This document shows, one piece after another, positions 44,582-53,034 of a stretch of 64,000 bases of DNA. The notes beneath the pieces are model-generated. The model searched no databases. It worked only from the letters and a program-made list of their open reading frames with translations, and was not told the DNA's origin. Each line of letters begins with the position of its first letter. Positions within the stretch are counted from its first letter, which is position 1. The stretch is from NCBI GenBank assembly GCA_038206765.1, contig JBBRAM010000004.1, positions 62,001 through 126,000 of the forward strand, given 5' to 3'. The position numbers and the translations under genes are program-made. This DNA is from UKL13-2 sp038206765. GTDB lineage: Bacteria; Pseudomonadota; Gammaproteobacteria; Burkholderiales; Usitatibacteraceae.

Positions 44582-45484
44582 TTATTGAAGGGTGAATGTT
44601 TTCGGGCCAGCGTTCGGTCCGAGGCTGCAGGAATCGTAATCGGAGTTGGTCGGTGAAACGATAACTGAGTAGGCTGCGCCGCCGTTCTTTTTGTCCAGAT
44701 CACTGAGTTTGTAGATATGGGTTAGGTGCAGGGTGGCTTGCTGACTCCATAGCACTTGCGGGGCTGAATCGGTGCCGTCGCCATAATGGACAATGACGCC
44801 ACACTGGGTTGTGGCGTGTCCGCCGTTATTCCATTTGATGTCGATCAAACGCTCATACTCATTCGACTTGAGCTTGTTGATGCCGAAGCCGGTTTGGACG
44901 CCTCTTGGCGCGGTTACCGATAGTTCACTAATCGTGGACGGTGGTAAGGGAGTGGGTGGCGAGACGGTCAAATCGGCAGTGATCGGCGCATTGTTGGGCC
45001 GGTTGGTGATGCAGGGCGCTTTAGGGGTGATGACAACAGTATATTTTCCCGCTTTGGCGTAGGCTTTTTTATCCAAGCTTAACCATAAGCCATTGAGACC
45101 AAGACTGAGGAGGTTCGAGGTGCCATCACCCCATTGAACGGTGCCATCGCAATTCATACCCGCACCAATATTTAAACCATCTAACTTGAGCGGCGAAAAC
45201 TGTAGAGCCTTGTTGTCTGCCAAGGTAAACACGGCAGTGGCCAACGTCGGTGCGGTGGAAGGCGCTGCGGGTGTTCCCGGATCTGTAGCCGGTTTTTTAG
45301 GGGCTGGTGCAACGGTTGCCTTAACCGGCGGTAAAGCTAACTTTGTGGCATCGGTCGTGGCCAGTTTATTTGCGGTGCCAGCGGCGGTTGGTTTATCAGC
45401 GGCGGATGCTTGCGCCGCGTTGGACAGCGCGGCCAGTGTGGCAATTGCGGTAATGATGGCGATTGAAATTGGTGTGCGTTTCAT
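44582..45484 (-). CDS. Secreted PKD/Ig-like protein F
   Basis: 300 residues with AGGATC upstream. Signal peptide ends near AQA-SA (about 27), then an Ala/Pro/Thr linker (about 30-78). Two Ig/PKD-like domains: 80-185 (CDGTVQWGDGTSN, WGDG motif of PKD domains) and 195-300 (QCGVIVHYGDGTDS, ending SVIVSP, YDSCSLGPNAGPKTFTLQ). Each has a GDGT strand and Cys pair. A paralogue is at 45740 and a decayed copy of the C-terminus lies at 47819. Promoter P11. Confidence 0.8.
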   Translation of the reverse strand: MKRTPISIAIITAIATLAALSNAAQASAADKPTAAGTANKLATTDATKLALPPVKATVAPAPKKPATDPGTPAAPSTAPTLATAVFTLADNKALQFSPLKLDGLNIGAGMNCDGTVQWGDGTSNLLSLGLNGLWLSLDKKAYAKAGKYTVVITPKAPCITNRPNNAPITADLTVSPPTPLPPSTISELSVTAPRGVQTGFGINKLKSNEYERLIDIKWNNGGHATTQCGVIVHYGDGTDSAPQVLWSQQATLHLTHIYKLSDLDKKNGGAAYSVIVSPTNSDYDSCSLGPNAGPKTFTLQ

Positions 45485-45588
45485 GATGATCCTGACTGAG
45501 ATTGAGGTTAAAAGTTAACGGGAATAGCTGGGAATACATCAGAGCTACTGAACTAACAGGTGCCGCTATAAATGCTGCATACAAACTG

Positions 45589-45616
45589 AGTCGCGGACTA
45601 ACGCTAGCGGGTTCAA
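45589..45616 (-). promoter_or_regulatory. ECF-type promoter motif P11
   Basis: TTGAACC-N16-CGACTCA on the minus strand, exact consensus; the -10 ends 105 bp before the ATG at 45484, identical to P10. Confidence 0.8.
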
Positions 45617-45656
45617 TCGGTGCGAGAGTATCGATACCGGTTTTCGCTGGGCGAAT

Positions 45657-45690
45657 AAAAATCGGCCATCGCTATCAGGCGATGGCCGAT
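45657..45690 (-). terminator. Terminator of protein G gene
   Basis: On the minus strand a 12-bp stem ATCGGCCATCGC / GCGATGGCCGAT with a 6-nt loop is followed by TTTTATT. Confidence 0.82.
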
Positions 45691-45739
45691 GGTGGTGCGC
45701 TTCATATTGTGTTTGGCACTAAACTTGACGCAGAACGAT

Positions 45740-46552
45740 TTATGGAATGATAACGGTCTGCGGGCCAGCACCAGCGCCGATGCTGCAGGAGTCATATGCG
45801 GCGTTGGTCAACTCAAGATAGGCTGTATAAGAGCCGCTTGCTGAGTAAGTATGAAATGTTTGTGCGTTATCTTGAACCAGCCCAACTTGTTGCTGCTCAA
45901 ATTTGCCGTCACCAAAATGTAGCTTGTAGGAGCATCCCGCTTTTGGATTTCCGTTGCCATCCCATTTGGTGTTGAACATGGGTGACTTCGGGTCACTCTT
46001 TGGTGTGACGACGAGCTTGGTCATGCTTGATGGTGGTAGCGGTATTGGCGGGTTAACTTTAATCGTTGCTTGGATCACGCCACCATTCGGGCCACCGTTC
46101 ACGCAGGGCATGCCGGAAAAACTTTTAGCTTTAACTGTTGCGGTCCAAGTGCCAGCTTTGGTAAATGTATTGGGAATGGTGCGCCATGCGCCGTTCGTTG
46201 CCAATGAGTTATCAAATGTAGTGCCGTCGCCCCATGTGATTGAGCCATAGCATTCTTGGCCTGCACCTAAATTGATGCCGTCAAGCTTGATGGTGACGGG
46301 CACGAGCGCATTGACTTCAGCAACAGAAAAAGTTGCGGTGGTTACGGTGGGGATGAGCGGAGCGGGCGGCGGCGGTGGTGTGTTGCCACCTTTTGGTGGC
46401 ATCGGTTGCGTTGGCGGTTGTGCTGGTGTTGTGCTATTACGCGATTTGCTGTCTGCTGCGAAAGCTTGGGTGCCGATGGTCAGCGCGGTCAGTGCGGTAA
46501 GAGCAGTGAATGTGGCGATTGAAAGCGTGGTGCGGTTGGTGTTTTGCTTCAT
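45740..46552 (-). CDS. Secreted PKD/Ig-like protein G (paralogue of F)
   Basis: 270 residues with an AGAGG site upstream. Signal peptide ends near AFA-AD (about 32), followed by a Pro-rich linker (about 40-70). Domain 1 (about 72-180) has CYGSITWGDGTT and a Gly/Pro-rich loop with Cys; domain 2 (about 188-270) has CSYKLHFGDGKF and ends SYDSCSIGAGAGPQTV-like. Gene order and architecture match protein F, so the two are local duplicates. Promoter P12 has the shortest leader among the Ig-like genes. Confidence 0.8.
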   Translation of the reverse strand: MKQNTNRTTLSIATFTALTALTALTIGTQAFAADSKSRNSTTPAQPPTQPMPPKGGNTPPPPPAPLIPTVTTATFSVAEVNALVPVTIKLDGINLGAGQECYGSITWGDGTTFDNSLATNGAWRTIPNTFTKAGTWTATVKAKSFSGMPCVNGGPNGGVIQATIKVNPPIPLPPSSMTKLVVTPKSDPKSPMFNTKWDGNGNPKAGCSYKLHFGDGKFEQQQVGLVQDNAQTFHTYSASGSYTAYLELTNAAYDSCSIGAGAGPQTVIIP

Positions 46553-46609
46553 GATGGGCCTCTTGAAAAGTGCGGTTTATGCGGGATGAGCTCGTTGTCT
46601 ACACGATGT

Positions 46610-46637
46610 AGTCGTCGCCACCGCGCTGGGGGTTCAA
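46610..46637 (-). promoter_or_regulatory. ECF-type promoter motif P12
   Basis: TTGAACC-N16-CGACTAC on the minus strand, exact core; the -10 ends 58 bp before the ATG at 46552. Confidence 0.78.
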
Positions 46638-46745
46638 TCAATAATGTCCATTCGATATCGACATCATGACTTCTGTATAGGGGTCATATCATGTACGCTG
46701 CGCTGCTAAACAAAGAATGAAGCAACGCGTAGCCGATGCGGGCGT

Positions 46746-47687
46746 TTAGGGCTTTGGCAAGAATACAAAATCGGCATGAACTTCGCCGACACAAGTGTTG
46801 GTTGGTATGTTCTTGGCGCGTAAGGTAATGCGAAATGCGCCGCCTTTAGTGACAGGCATTCCGTTCAGCATTAATGTACCGTCTGCAAATTTGTACCCTT
46901 CAAAGGGCAATGACAAGTATGGTGAGGGACCGACATAAAATTCACGCCCGGACCATAGCGAAACAGGGCGTTTGTTCGCATCGTTAGTATCTGCAGAATA
47001 TTCCAAAATACAATTTTGGACCGGTTTGTTGGCGTTTAAGCTGAAAGTAAAGAAGATCGGATTCGAGTACGGCATGATAGTCTCCCCTAATTTCAGGCTA
47101 GACAAAATCGCCTTATTACCTGCTGCCGTTATACCTTGATTGTCGGATACGGATGCACCTTGGTTGATAGGTGTCACACCCAAGCTTGGGTGGGCGTTAA
47201 TTCGCGCTGGCTGGCTGACAGCAGTGACAGGTGGCGTTGATGAGACTTCACAGGCCTTCACCTGAACGCCGATTGCCTGATAATCTTTTTGGACGTCCAT
47301 ATCAAAAGTACATCGGGGTGGTGCGCCAAGGACGGTGATATCAACTGCCATGGACCGATTCGAAATGCAGTCTTTACTGCCAGTACCGCCTTTACCGGTG
47401 GCCGTCACGTGGAACTTCCCTGCATGGTCATACGATATGCCAAACAACTTGGTGGGGCGACTTGTCGGATCGGTCAATCCAATCGGCCAACTTTGGCCAT
47501 TGCCATCATTGATCATCACGCCGCATTGCACGGTGCCGATTGCCGTCAAGTTTACCTGTTCACCAATCTTGACGATTGTTTTATTCGCGCTCAACCCCGT
47601 GAGCTGGCCAGACCATGCCGTGCCAACGCTCAATGCTAGTGCTGTCGAAACTCCTGCTTGGATTATTTTTGTCAGTCTCATGTTCAT
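46746..47687 (-). CDS. Secreted Cys-paired protein H (fusion of Ig-like domain and set B module)
   Basis: 313 residues from ATG 47687 (AAGGAACC upstream). Signal peptide ends near AWS-GQ (about 27). N-terminal Ig-like domain (about 30-120) with QCGVMINDGNGQSW and two further Cys; a linker (about 140-185); then the module of protein E (about 190-313) with NKPVQNCILEYS and NTCVGEVHADFVFLPKP. It therefore reads as an Ig-like domain joined to protein E. Promoter P13. Confidence 0.8.
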   Translation of the reverse strand: MNMRLTKIIQAGVSTALALSVGTAWSGQLTGLSANKTIVKIGEQVNLTAIGTVQCGVMINDGNGQSWPIGLTDPTSRPTKLFGISYDHAGKFHVTATGKGGTGSKDCISNRSMAVDITVLGAPPRCTFDMDVQKDYQAIGVQVKACEVSSTPPVTAVSQPARINAHPSLGVTPINQGASVSDNQGITAAGNKAILSSLKLGETIMPYSNPIFFTFSLNANKPVQNCILEYSADTNDANKRPVSLWSGREFYVGPSPYLSLPFEGYKFADGTLMLNGMPVTKGGAFRITLRAKNIPTNTCVGEVHADFVFLPKP

Positions 47688-47766
47688 GGTCGGTTCCTTG
47701 TGTTGATCTTGGTGCATTAAGCAATGCATTACTTGTGGCGGAATGCCTTGTTACAATCTCTCTCTA

Positions 47767-47794
47767 AGTCGGCACATGCTGCGCTAAGGTTCAT
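47767..47794 (-). promoter_or_regulatory. ECF-type promoter motif P13
   Basis: ATGAACC-N16-CGACTTA on the minus strand, 11 of 12 core positions; the -10 ends 80 bp before the ATG at 47687. Confidence 0.7.
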
Positions 47795-47818
47795 TTTTCA
47801 CCACACTAATTTGAGTCG

Positions 47819-47911
47819 CTATTGAATACGGAATATTTTTGGGGCATTGTCTGGTACAAGAGCATCGTGATCGGGTTGGGTCGATAAAACGATGACTGAG
47901 CACGGTGGTGT
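47819..47911 (-). pseudogene. Decayed 3' end of a protein F-like gene
   Basis: Read on the minus strand this stretch gives CSVIVLSTQPDHD then PDNAPKIFRIQ and stop. It aligns with the end of protein F (YSVIVSPTNSDYD, GPNAGPKTFTLQ and stop), and the DNA after the stop is alike. The frame is broken just upstream by a stop and no start is available, so a third copy of the F/G gene has been lost here. Confidence 0.7.
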
Positions 47912-48024
47912 CGCTAATGATGGGCATCATGAATTCTCTCCAGCCGATCAGATCGGCATGAGGGCCCATGCTCGAAAGCCGCGCCAGCAATGGGTTTCAA
48001 GCCATTCACCATTCAGTGTCGCTG

Positions 48025-49275
48025 TTAACGTACGTACGTAACGGCATTGGTGGAAAACGTAGAGGGCACCGCTGCGGTGCAGCGTGTGACCTGTGGCACA
48101 ACTTCAATTTTCAACGTGGTGGTATCGACCAGTTGTACCAAAATAATATTTGCAGCGTTGCCAAAAAAGAGATTGCTGTTGAATTCATAGCAATAAATAT
48201 TGCCGTCGGCTGTGACCGTTTCAAACGCACGGTTGATGGTCCCGGACGCGATTGGTGCAAATGCCTGCAAACGTGATCCAACATTGGCTTGGCTCACGCC
48301 GAGTGAGAACACCTGAACGCTGTCAGGCGTTAGATAGTCCGGGACAAGGGCTGCATGTGATGATTCGGGCGGGTAGGGTTGCCCGGCTTTAAACCAATAG
48401 CCGCGTACAGTACCATCTCGATCCACGGCAATGCTTCCGCCGAGCGGTAAAACAGTGCGCCTAAAGGCTCCATCAAAGCGCCCCACTTTTGCGGCAATCT
48501 GGCCTGCCATGCTGGGAATGAAATAATCGCTGGCGCCGACAGTGTGCGCAATATCAAAACTATCCGGCCTAATGCTGAAGCGCGTTGCGTTGGCGAAGTG
48601 CAGCGGAGTCACCCGCCGATCTTGCAGCCACCAATCTAGCGCCAAGGAGCCGCCGTCACCGACCGTGCCAATCTGCGTGCCCGCCGGTATGTCGATCGAC
48701 AAATTGCCGCTTTGGCATTGCGTGACGGGGAATCCGGGTGCAGGCTCATAGGTGGCGCAGCGCTGGTTAATAGCGCTGACCAGAGCGGCCAGCGGCCCGG
48801 TGAGTGTGCCTACATGGCCAAACTGGCCGGCCACATCGGCGCAAGGTTGAAAATAAATGGAGTAATCCGTGACCCCGCTTACGCTATTGGCGCCGCTGAC
48901 CAGCATTACGACGCGAATATTGGCCGGTGCAATGAGTGGATATGAGGGGCGGGTATTAGGGAGCGAGCTGTTAGCAACATAAAGGTACTGGTGATCGGTT
49001 GGGAAGGTGTGAGAAGGTGGCGACAAGTGCCCCAACGGTTCCCATCCCACGACATTTGCCAACGCAACTGGCGGATTACTAAATATTGCGTTGCCGGGCG
49101 GGCACGCGGATTGCCCCGTCATATTTATTATGTTCGGGTTGGCTCCGCCCAAATTATTGCTTCCACCGTCTCCACCGCCGCCCCCGCAGGCGGTTAATAT
49201 TGCAGCGAGGGTGATGGCGATTGTGAAGAGGATGAACTTGATGAAGTTGATTCTAATCGTTGATTTGAGTTTCAC
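48025..49275 (-). CDS. Lipoprotein with M23-like segment, unknown function
   Basis: 416 residues from GTG 49275, without a visible ribosome site. The N-terminus carries a lipobox (LAAILTAC, Cys at about 30) followed by a Gly-rich spacer, so it should be lipid-anchored, probably to the outer membrane. The middle (about 195-230: IPAGTQIGTVG, LDWWLQDRR) resembles the strand arrangement of M23 (LytM) peptidases but I do not see the HxxxD/HxH zinc ligands, so it is probably inactive or only similar in fold. No ECF-type promoter is found. Confidence 0.7.
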   Translation of the reverse strand: MKLKSTIRINFIKFILFTIAITLAAILTACGGGGGDGGSNNLGGANPNIINMTGQSACPPGNAIFSNPPVALANVVGWEPLGHLSPPSHTFPTDHQYLYVANSSLPNTRPSYPLIAPANIRVVMLVSGANSVSGVTDYSIYFQPCADVAGQFGHVGTLTGPLAALVSAINQRCATYEPAPGFPVTQCQSGNLSIDIPAGTQIGTVGDGGSLALDWWLQDRRVTPLHFANATRFSIRPDSFDIAHTVGASDYFIPSMAGQIAAKVGRFDGAFRRTVLPLGGSIAVDRDGTVRGYWFKAGQPYPPESSHAALVPDYLTPDSVQVFSLGVSQANVGSRLQAFAPIASGTINRAFETVTADGNIYCYEFNSNLFFGNAANIILVQLVDTTTLKIEVVPQVTRCTAAVPSTFSTNAVTYVR

Positions 49276-49379
49276 GGTAAGTGCGGCTTGGCAACCGCCG
49301 TTTAAATTAGTATTACTAACATCTGCAATGGAGAATGCGAAGCAGGAAAGGTTCTGACGACAGGTATTGGCGGTGCTTT

Positions 49380-50300
49380 TTAATGCTTCCGCGGCGGCTG
49401 TGGGGGAGTCGATAACGGTGGAATTGTTGACGCAGTCGGTGCGGCAGCGCTGGTGTTTGCCAATTTCAGCGCGGCTGCTTCTTTCGCCTCTTTAATATCC
49501 TTGGCATCTTTCGCTTCCTTCGCGTCCTTCACGCATTTATGTTCAGCCTCAATGCGTAGAGCCGCATCCACAATGCTGGGTCGTGCACAGTTATTGGCCG
49601 CATCAGCTGCTGAAAAATTCATGTGTTTTAGTGCGTCTCCGCTGCTGATACAAACCTTGATTTTATCCAGCGGATTTTCGATTCGCGATGAGCCCGCACC
49701 AACACCTGTGCCTGAAGTGGGGCACCAGTTTTGCGTAAGGTGTGCAGGCATGCATGACTGCATCTCGGTATTGCCAGGCATCGGCGGCTTCGGCAAAAAC
49801 TTAAGCGCTTTCTTCTCCATCAGCACCGTGGGGCTGTCAGCGATATAAACCGAATTCGCCCAAGAAATTTTGCTAGAGATAAAGGCAAAGTCTGTGCATG
49901 TTTTAGCGCAATTTGCGCCTAATTCGCCGCCGCTAATTTTCGCGCCGTCATGCACTTGGCTACTTACGGCCTTATCTTTGAGCAATTGCGCTTGCAATTG
50001 CTTGGTGGCGAGGTTAGCTAGGTTAGTCATGCAAAGGTCGGTGTACTCTAGCTCGGAAGTCCAATGTGGCACGGATCCGCCACTGGGGGAGGCGACCATG
50101 CTACCGCCGGATGGTGTCGGCGTGTTGCCACCAGAAGATCCCCCGCCCGCGTTGGCAATCACGCAAATAGGTTCTTTGGTTTGCGGATCAATTCCCTGCG
50201 CGATCGTGCCGCTTGGGCAACCTGCCGAAGCGAAGCCAGTAGCAATGCTACCGGCAATGCCGCTAAAAATTGCCAAGCTTGTGATGATCGTTTTTTTCAT
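49380..50300 (-). CDS. Exported Cys-rich protein with Lys/Ala coiled C-terminus
   Basis: 306 residues with AGGAACC before the ATG. Signal peptide ends near SAG-CP (about 27). An N-terminal CPSGTIAQGIDPQTKEPIC motif matches the CPxG-type repeat of the protein at 51842, then a Gly/Ser/Pro linker, a helical Cys-rich part (about 85-245), a charged helix (KDAKEAKDAKDIKEAKEAAALK-like, about 255-280) and a Pro-rich end. Function unknown. It lies 13 bp after the small membrane protein gene and is probably in one operon with it. Confidence 0.72.
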   Translation of the reverse strand: MKKTIITSLAIFSGIAGSIATGFASAGCPSGTIAQGIDPQTKEPICVIANAGGGSSGGNTPTPSGGSMVASPSGGSVPHWTSELEYTDLCMTNLANLATKQLQAQLLKDKAVSSQVHDGAKISGGELGANCAKTCTDFAFISSKISWANSVYIADSPTVLMEKKALKFLPKPPMPGNTEMQSCMPAHLTQNWCPTSGTGVGAGSSRIENPLDKIKVCISSGDALKHMNFSAADAANNCARPSIVDAALRIEAEHKCVKDAKEAKDAKDIKEAKEAAALKLANTSAAAPTASTIPPLSTPPQPPRKH

Positions 50301-50313
50301 GATGGTTCCTAAA

Positions 50314-50706
50314 TTATTTTAATGCGGCGGGTGGCAAGGCTGGTGTGTTCGGATTTACGTGATTCATTGGATCCAGATTCAGCAGCTCTGTCCTGCGCTC
50401 TGAAAACGTTGCTGAATGTGCCTTCGTTGAATGATTGGCACGGCGTATATCTTGCGAAGTCGCTATCAATTTATTCGGCTGATAATCCGACACATCCTTG
50501 GCGAACGCCACATTTTGGTGAATCAGCATGAACAGGCTAGTACCCAAAAATAATGCACCTACCGCCAAGGCAAGTATCAGCTCTGCCGTCGTTGGGTTAC
50601 CGGACAATGTTTTGTCGGTCCTAATGGTGGAATTGGTGCTGTGGTTGCTAATGGGGCCAAAAGCACGACTAGTCGTCGTATTTTTGTGATCATTGGAGTT
50701 GTTCAT
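50314..50706 (-). CDS. Small single-pass membrane protein
   Basis: 130 residues, with a polar Asn/Thr-rich N-terminus and one membrane helix (about 41-63, ELILALAVGALFLGTSLFM), and a soluble C-terminal part rich in Asn and Pro. The ribosome site is weak. It precedes the Cys-rich protein gene by 13 bp and may anchor or guide it. No family recognised. Confidence 0.6.
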   Translation of the reverse strand: MNNSNDHKNTTTSRAFGPISNHSTNSTIRTDKTLSGNPTTAELILALAVGALFLGTSLFMLIHQNVAFAKDVSDYQPNKLIATSQDIRRANHSTKAHSATFSERRTELLNLDPMNHVNPNTPALPPAALK

Positions 50707-50761
50707 GGAAATTGCTGCTTTAAAAGTGGAAGGGGGTTGCCGTTTTTAAATGAGCGTCTGC

Positions 50762-51550
50762 TCAGCAAACTTTACCGGGAGGGCATGCAACCTTGACTGT
50801 CGGGTTTGCCGGGATTGCAGTTTCTTGCGGCGCCGCAACGCTGAGGTTTGGGGCTGTAACAATCACATCCTTTTTGAACTCGCCTTTACATTTGCCGGCA
50901 GCGCCCTTCACTTTTAGCGTGAACGTTTTGGGGACGCCGTAGTTGGTGTATTCATGGGTTGGGATGCTCCTCAAATCGATTGGTAGATTATCGGTGCGAT
51001 CTTCAGCTTTCCCATCGCCGAAATCGACGTGGTAACTACAAAGACCCTGTCCCAACAGCATGAGTTTGTTTGATGCCCCGGTCTCAACGCTATCCGGGAC
51101 AGTCAATCCGGTAATGAGTGGTACTAACTCTAAATTGGGTGTGGCTTTCGCAACAATTCTCGGATTGGTTACCGTATAAGAAATGCTGGCCTCGCCCTTG
51201 CAAGCTGGGTAGGTGCTGTTGGCGATAGTTTTGCTGCCCTCAATTTTTACCATATAGGTATCTGCTTGCATGACAACATTGTTTTCAATGGTCGTATTAG
51301 CGCCAGGCCTAACACTGGCAAACGCATTACCAATTACCGCTTTAGTGCTGCTGCTGGCTTTCCAATCTACAACACACTCGCCGGTGCCGACACCGCTCAT
51401 CGTCAATATGTATCTGACGGATTCGCCAACAACGGGATTCGCGGGAGAAACCGTAACGCCAGTGATGGTATGAACTTCTTTCTTGGTCGACGCATGTGCT
51501 GCCACACTGAGTGTGAGCAGAGTGGCGATGCATAAGGATGTTTTGTTCAT
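50762..51550 (-). CDS. Secreted Cys-paired Ig-like protein I
   Basis: 262 residues with a strong AGGAGG site. Signal peptide ends near AHA-ST (about 21). Domain 1 (about 27-130) with VSPANPVVGESVRYILTM, GTGECVVDW and CKGEASISY; domain 2 (about 145-235) with LLGQGLCSYHVDFGDG and CKGEFKKDV. Each has the family's C...C pair. The tail (about 240-262) ends ACPPGKVC, again the CPxG motif. Close relative of proteins C and J. Promoter P14. Confidence 0.8.
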   Translation of the reverse strand: MNKTSLCIATLLTLSVAAHASTKKEVHTITGVTVSPANPVVGESVRYILTMSGVGTGECVVDWKASSSTKAVIGNAFASVRPGANTTIENNVVMQADTYMVKIEGSKTIANSTYPACKGEASISYTVTNPRIVAKATPNLELVPLITGLTVPDSVETGASNKLMLLGQGLCSYHVDFGDGKAEDRTDNLPIDLRSIPTHEYTNYGVPKTFTLKVKGAAGKCKGEFKKDVIVTAPNLSVAAPQETAIPANPTVKVACPPGKVC

Positions 51551-51652
51551 GTGTCCTCCTAGAATATTAAATTTGTTTACGCAATCAATCGTGTCGTCGA
51601 TATATCGCTTCGATGCCGTCGTTTCATCTCTAAGGCAGTCGATTACAGGTTA

Positions 51653-51680
51653 AGTCGTAGCAATTGCCACTGAGGTTCAT
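51653..51680 (-). promoter_or_regulatory. ECF-type promoter motif P14
   Basis: ATGAACC-N16-CGACTTA on the minus strand, 11 of 12 core positions; the -10 ends 103 bp before the ATG at 51550. Confidence 0.7.
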
Positions 51681-51760
51681 TTCTTCTTTAACGGAATTTA
51701 AAAATCGGATTTTTTGATAGGCCGTTTGGCGGTTGAGATGAAATTGCGATTTGCCAAATG

Positions 51761-51788
51761 AACTACGGCTCCCGAAGGAGCCGTAGTT
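51761..51788 (-). terminator. Stable UUCG-loop hairpin after protein J gene
   Basis: A 12-bp perfect stem with a C(UUCG)G tetraloop on the minus-strand transcript, 54 bp after the stop. It lacks a T-run, so it may protect the 3' end as well as terminate. Confidence 0.6.
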
Positions 51789-51841
51789 CGTTATCATTGT
51801 TGGTTTATTAATGCGACTTGACTATTTCCATTCCAATGCCG

Positions 51842-52714
51842 TTACAGCGCTGTCTTGCTGTTAGGTTGGCAGCCCATCTTGTTCCAGCTGTCTTTGAAAT
51901 AACTGTTGCCCCATGCCCATTGATCGTTGGTTGGGCAAGATACGGTTGGCTGCGGAATAGAATCACAAACCAATCGGTTGTTTTGTATGCTGCGTTTCCA
52001 ACCTACCGGACACTCAGCGGTGATGACGGGCGAACAAGTTAATACATTAGTCTGCTTGTTGACTTCGCCTGTGAACCCTTCCGGGCAGGGCTTAGGAATC
52101 GGGGTGCAAATAAGTTGATAGTTAACCTCCGTACTTTTCCAGCCTTCCGGGCATAAGTTTTTAAATTGCGGCGAACAAATCAACTGCCCCGTTTTTTTGT
52201 CGAACTCGGAGAAGAAAGCGGTAGGACATACTGGTGTAAATTTCATACACAATGCCGCACCTTTTTGCGCGTCGGTGAGGCCGCTACTGTCACTGCTGCC
52301 GCTGACTGGCTCTTTTTCGTATGGATTGGGACAAACGGTTGGGAGGTTTAGATTGCCCAGTTTTATTCGTTTGACTTCAATCGTTAAATTGGCTTCGCCG
52401 ATGCACTTGTTGGCTAGTAAGAAACTGCCAGAAGCTTTAATTTTGTAGGTTCCGGTTTTGGAAAATTTCTTGTCCACCATGCCTCCACTGCCCGGTCGTG
52501 AATTTGCAACGGCGTTGTCTGCGGGCTCATCGCCGGGGCCTGTATAGGTAAAGACGATGCCACACTCACTATCGCCGCTGGTGGTCACCTTAAATTTCAC
52601 CGATTCATTGGGTGATGGATTTGTCGGTGTAGCGGTGATACCGGTAATCGATCCAACTGCGTGTGCCGCGCTGCTGAGAATGAATAGGGTAGCAAATAAT
52701 GCTGATTTCTTCAT
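51842..52714 (-). CDS. Secreted protein J: Ig-like domain plus CPxGW repeats
   Basis: 290 residues from ATG 52714 (GGAGCAACAC before the ATG). Signal peptide ends near AHA-VG (about 20). One Ig-like domain (about 22-120) with SPNESVKFKVTTSGDSECGIVF and KCIGEANLTI. Then about five Cys-repeats of 25-30 residues (about 130-275) of form CPxG[WF]-x(8-14)-LxC-x-P, for example CPEGWKSTEVNYQLICTP and CPVGWKRSIQNNRLVCDS. Each repeat has two Cys and may form a small disulfide loop. Related proteins at 49380 and 50762 carry one such motif. Promoter P15. Confidence 0.8.
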   Translation of the reverse strand: MKKSALFATLFILSSAAHAVGSITGITATPTNPSPNESVKFKVTTSGDSECGIVFTYTGPGDEPADNAVANSRPGSGGMVDKKFSKTGTYKIKASGSFLLANKCIGEANLTIEVKRIKLGNLNLPTVCPNPYEKEPVSGSSDSSGLTDAQKGAALCMKFTPVCPTAFFSEFDKKTGQLICSPQFKNLCPEGWKSTEVNYQLICTPIPKPCPEGFTGEVNKQTNVLTCSPVITAECPVGWKRSIQNNRLVCDSIPQPTVSCPTNDQWAWGNSYFKDSWNKMGCQPNSKTAL

Positions 52715-52817
52715 GTGTTGCTCCATAAAAATGAAATTTATTTCTGCGATATATCGCGCGATGGCTGTACCGATTCTTGCTTTCTTATCAATTTCAAAAA
52801 CAGTTGATTACGGTCTA

Positions 52818-52845
52818 AGTCGCACCAACGGTGGCGAGGGTTCAT
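52818..52845 (-). promoter_or_regulatory. ECF-type promoter motif P15
   Basis: ATGAACC-N16-CGACTTA on the minus strand, 11 of 12 core positions; the -10 ends 104 bp before the ATG at 52714. Confidence 0.7.
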
Positions 52846-52918
52846 TTTTTTGATGATCATATTGGACGGATTTTTTAAGTGTTGCTCGGCTCATATTGCC
52901 GCGATGGTTGCGCGACAA

Positions 52919-52952
52919 AACGAAAGCGGCTTCGTTGGGAGCCGCTTTCGTT
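52919..52952 (-). terminator. Terminator of HRW protein 2 gene
   Basis: On the minus strand a 13-bp stem AACGAAAGCGGCT / AGCCGCTTTCGTT is followed by TTTTGT; it lies 83 bp after the stop. Confidence 0.75.
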
Positions 52953-53034
52953 GTGCATATAGTGGCCACATGCGCAATCCAGCGGTCGATGCAGCGATAC
53001 GCGTTTAAGGATGGCCATCTATTTTCGTACTGCG

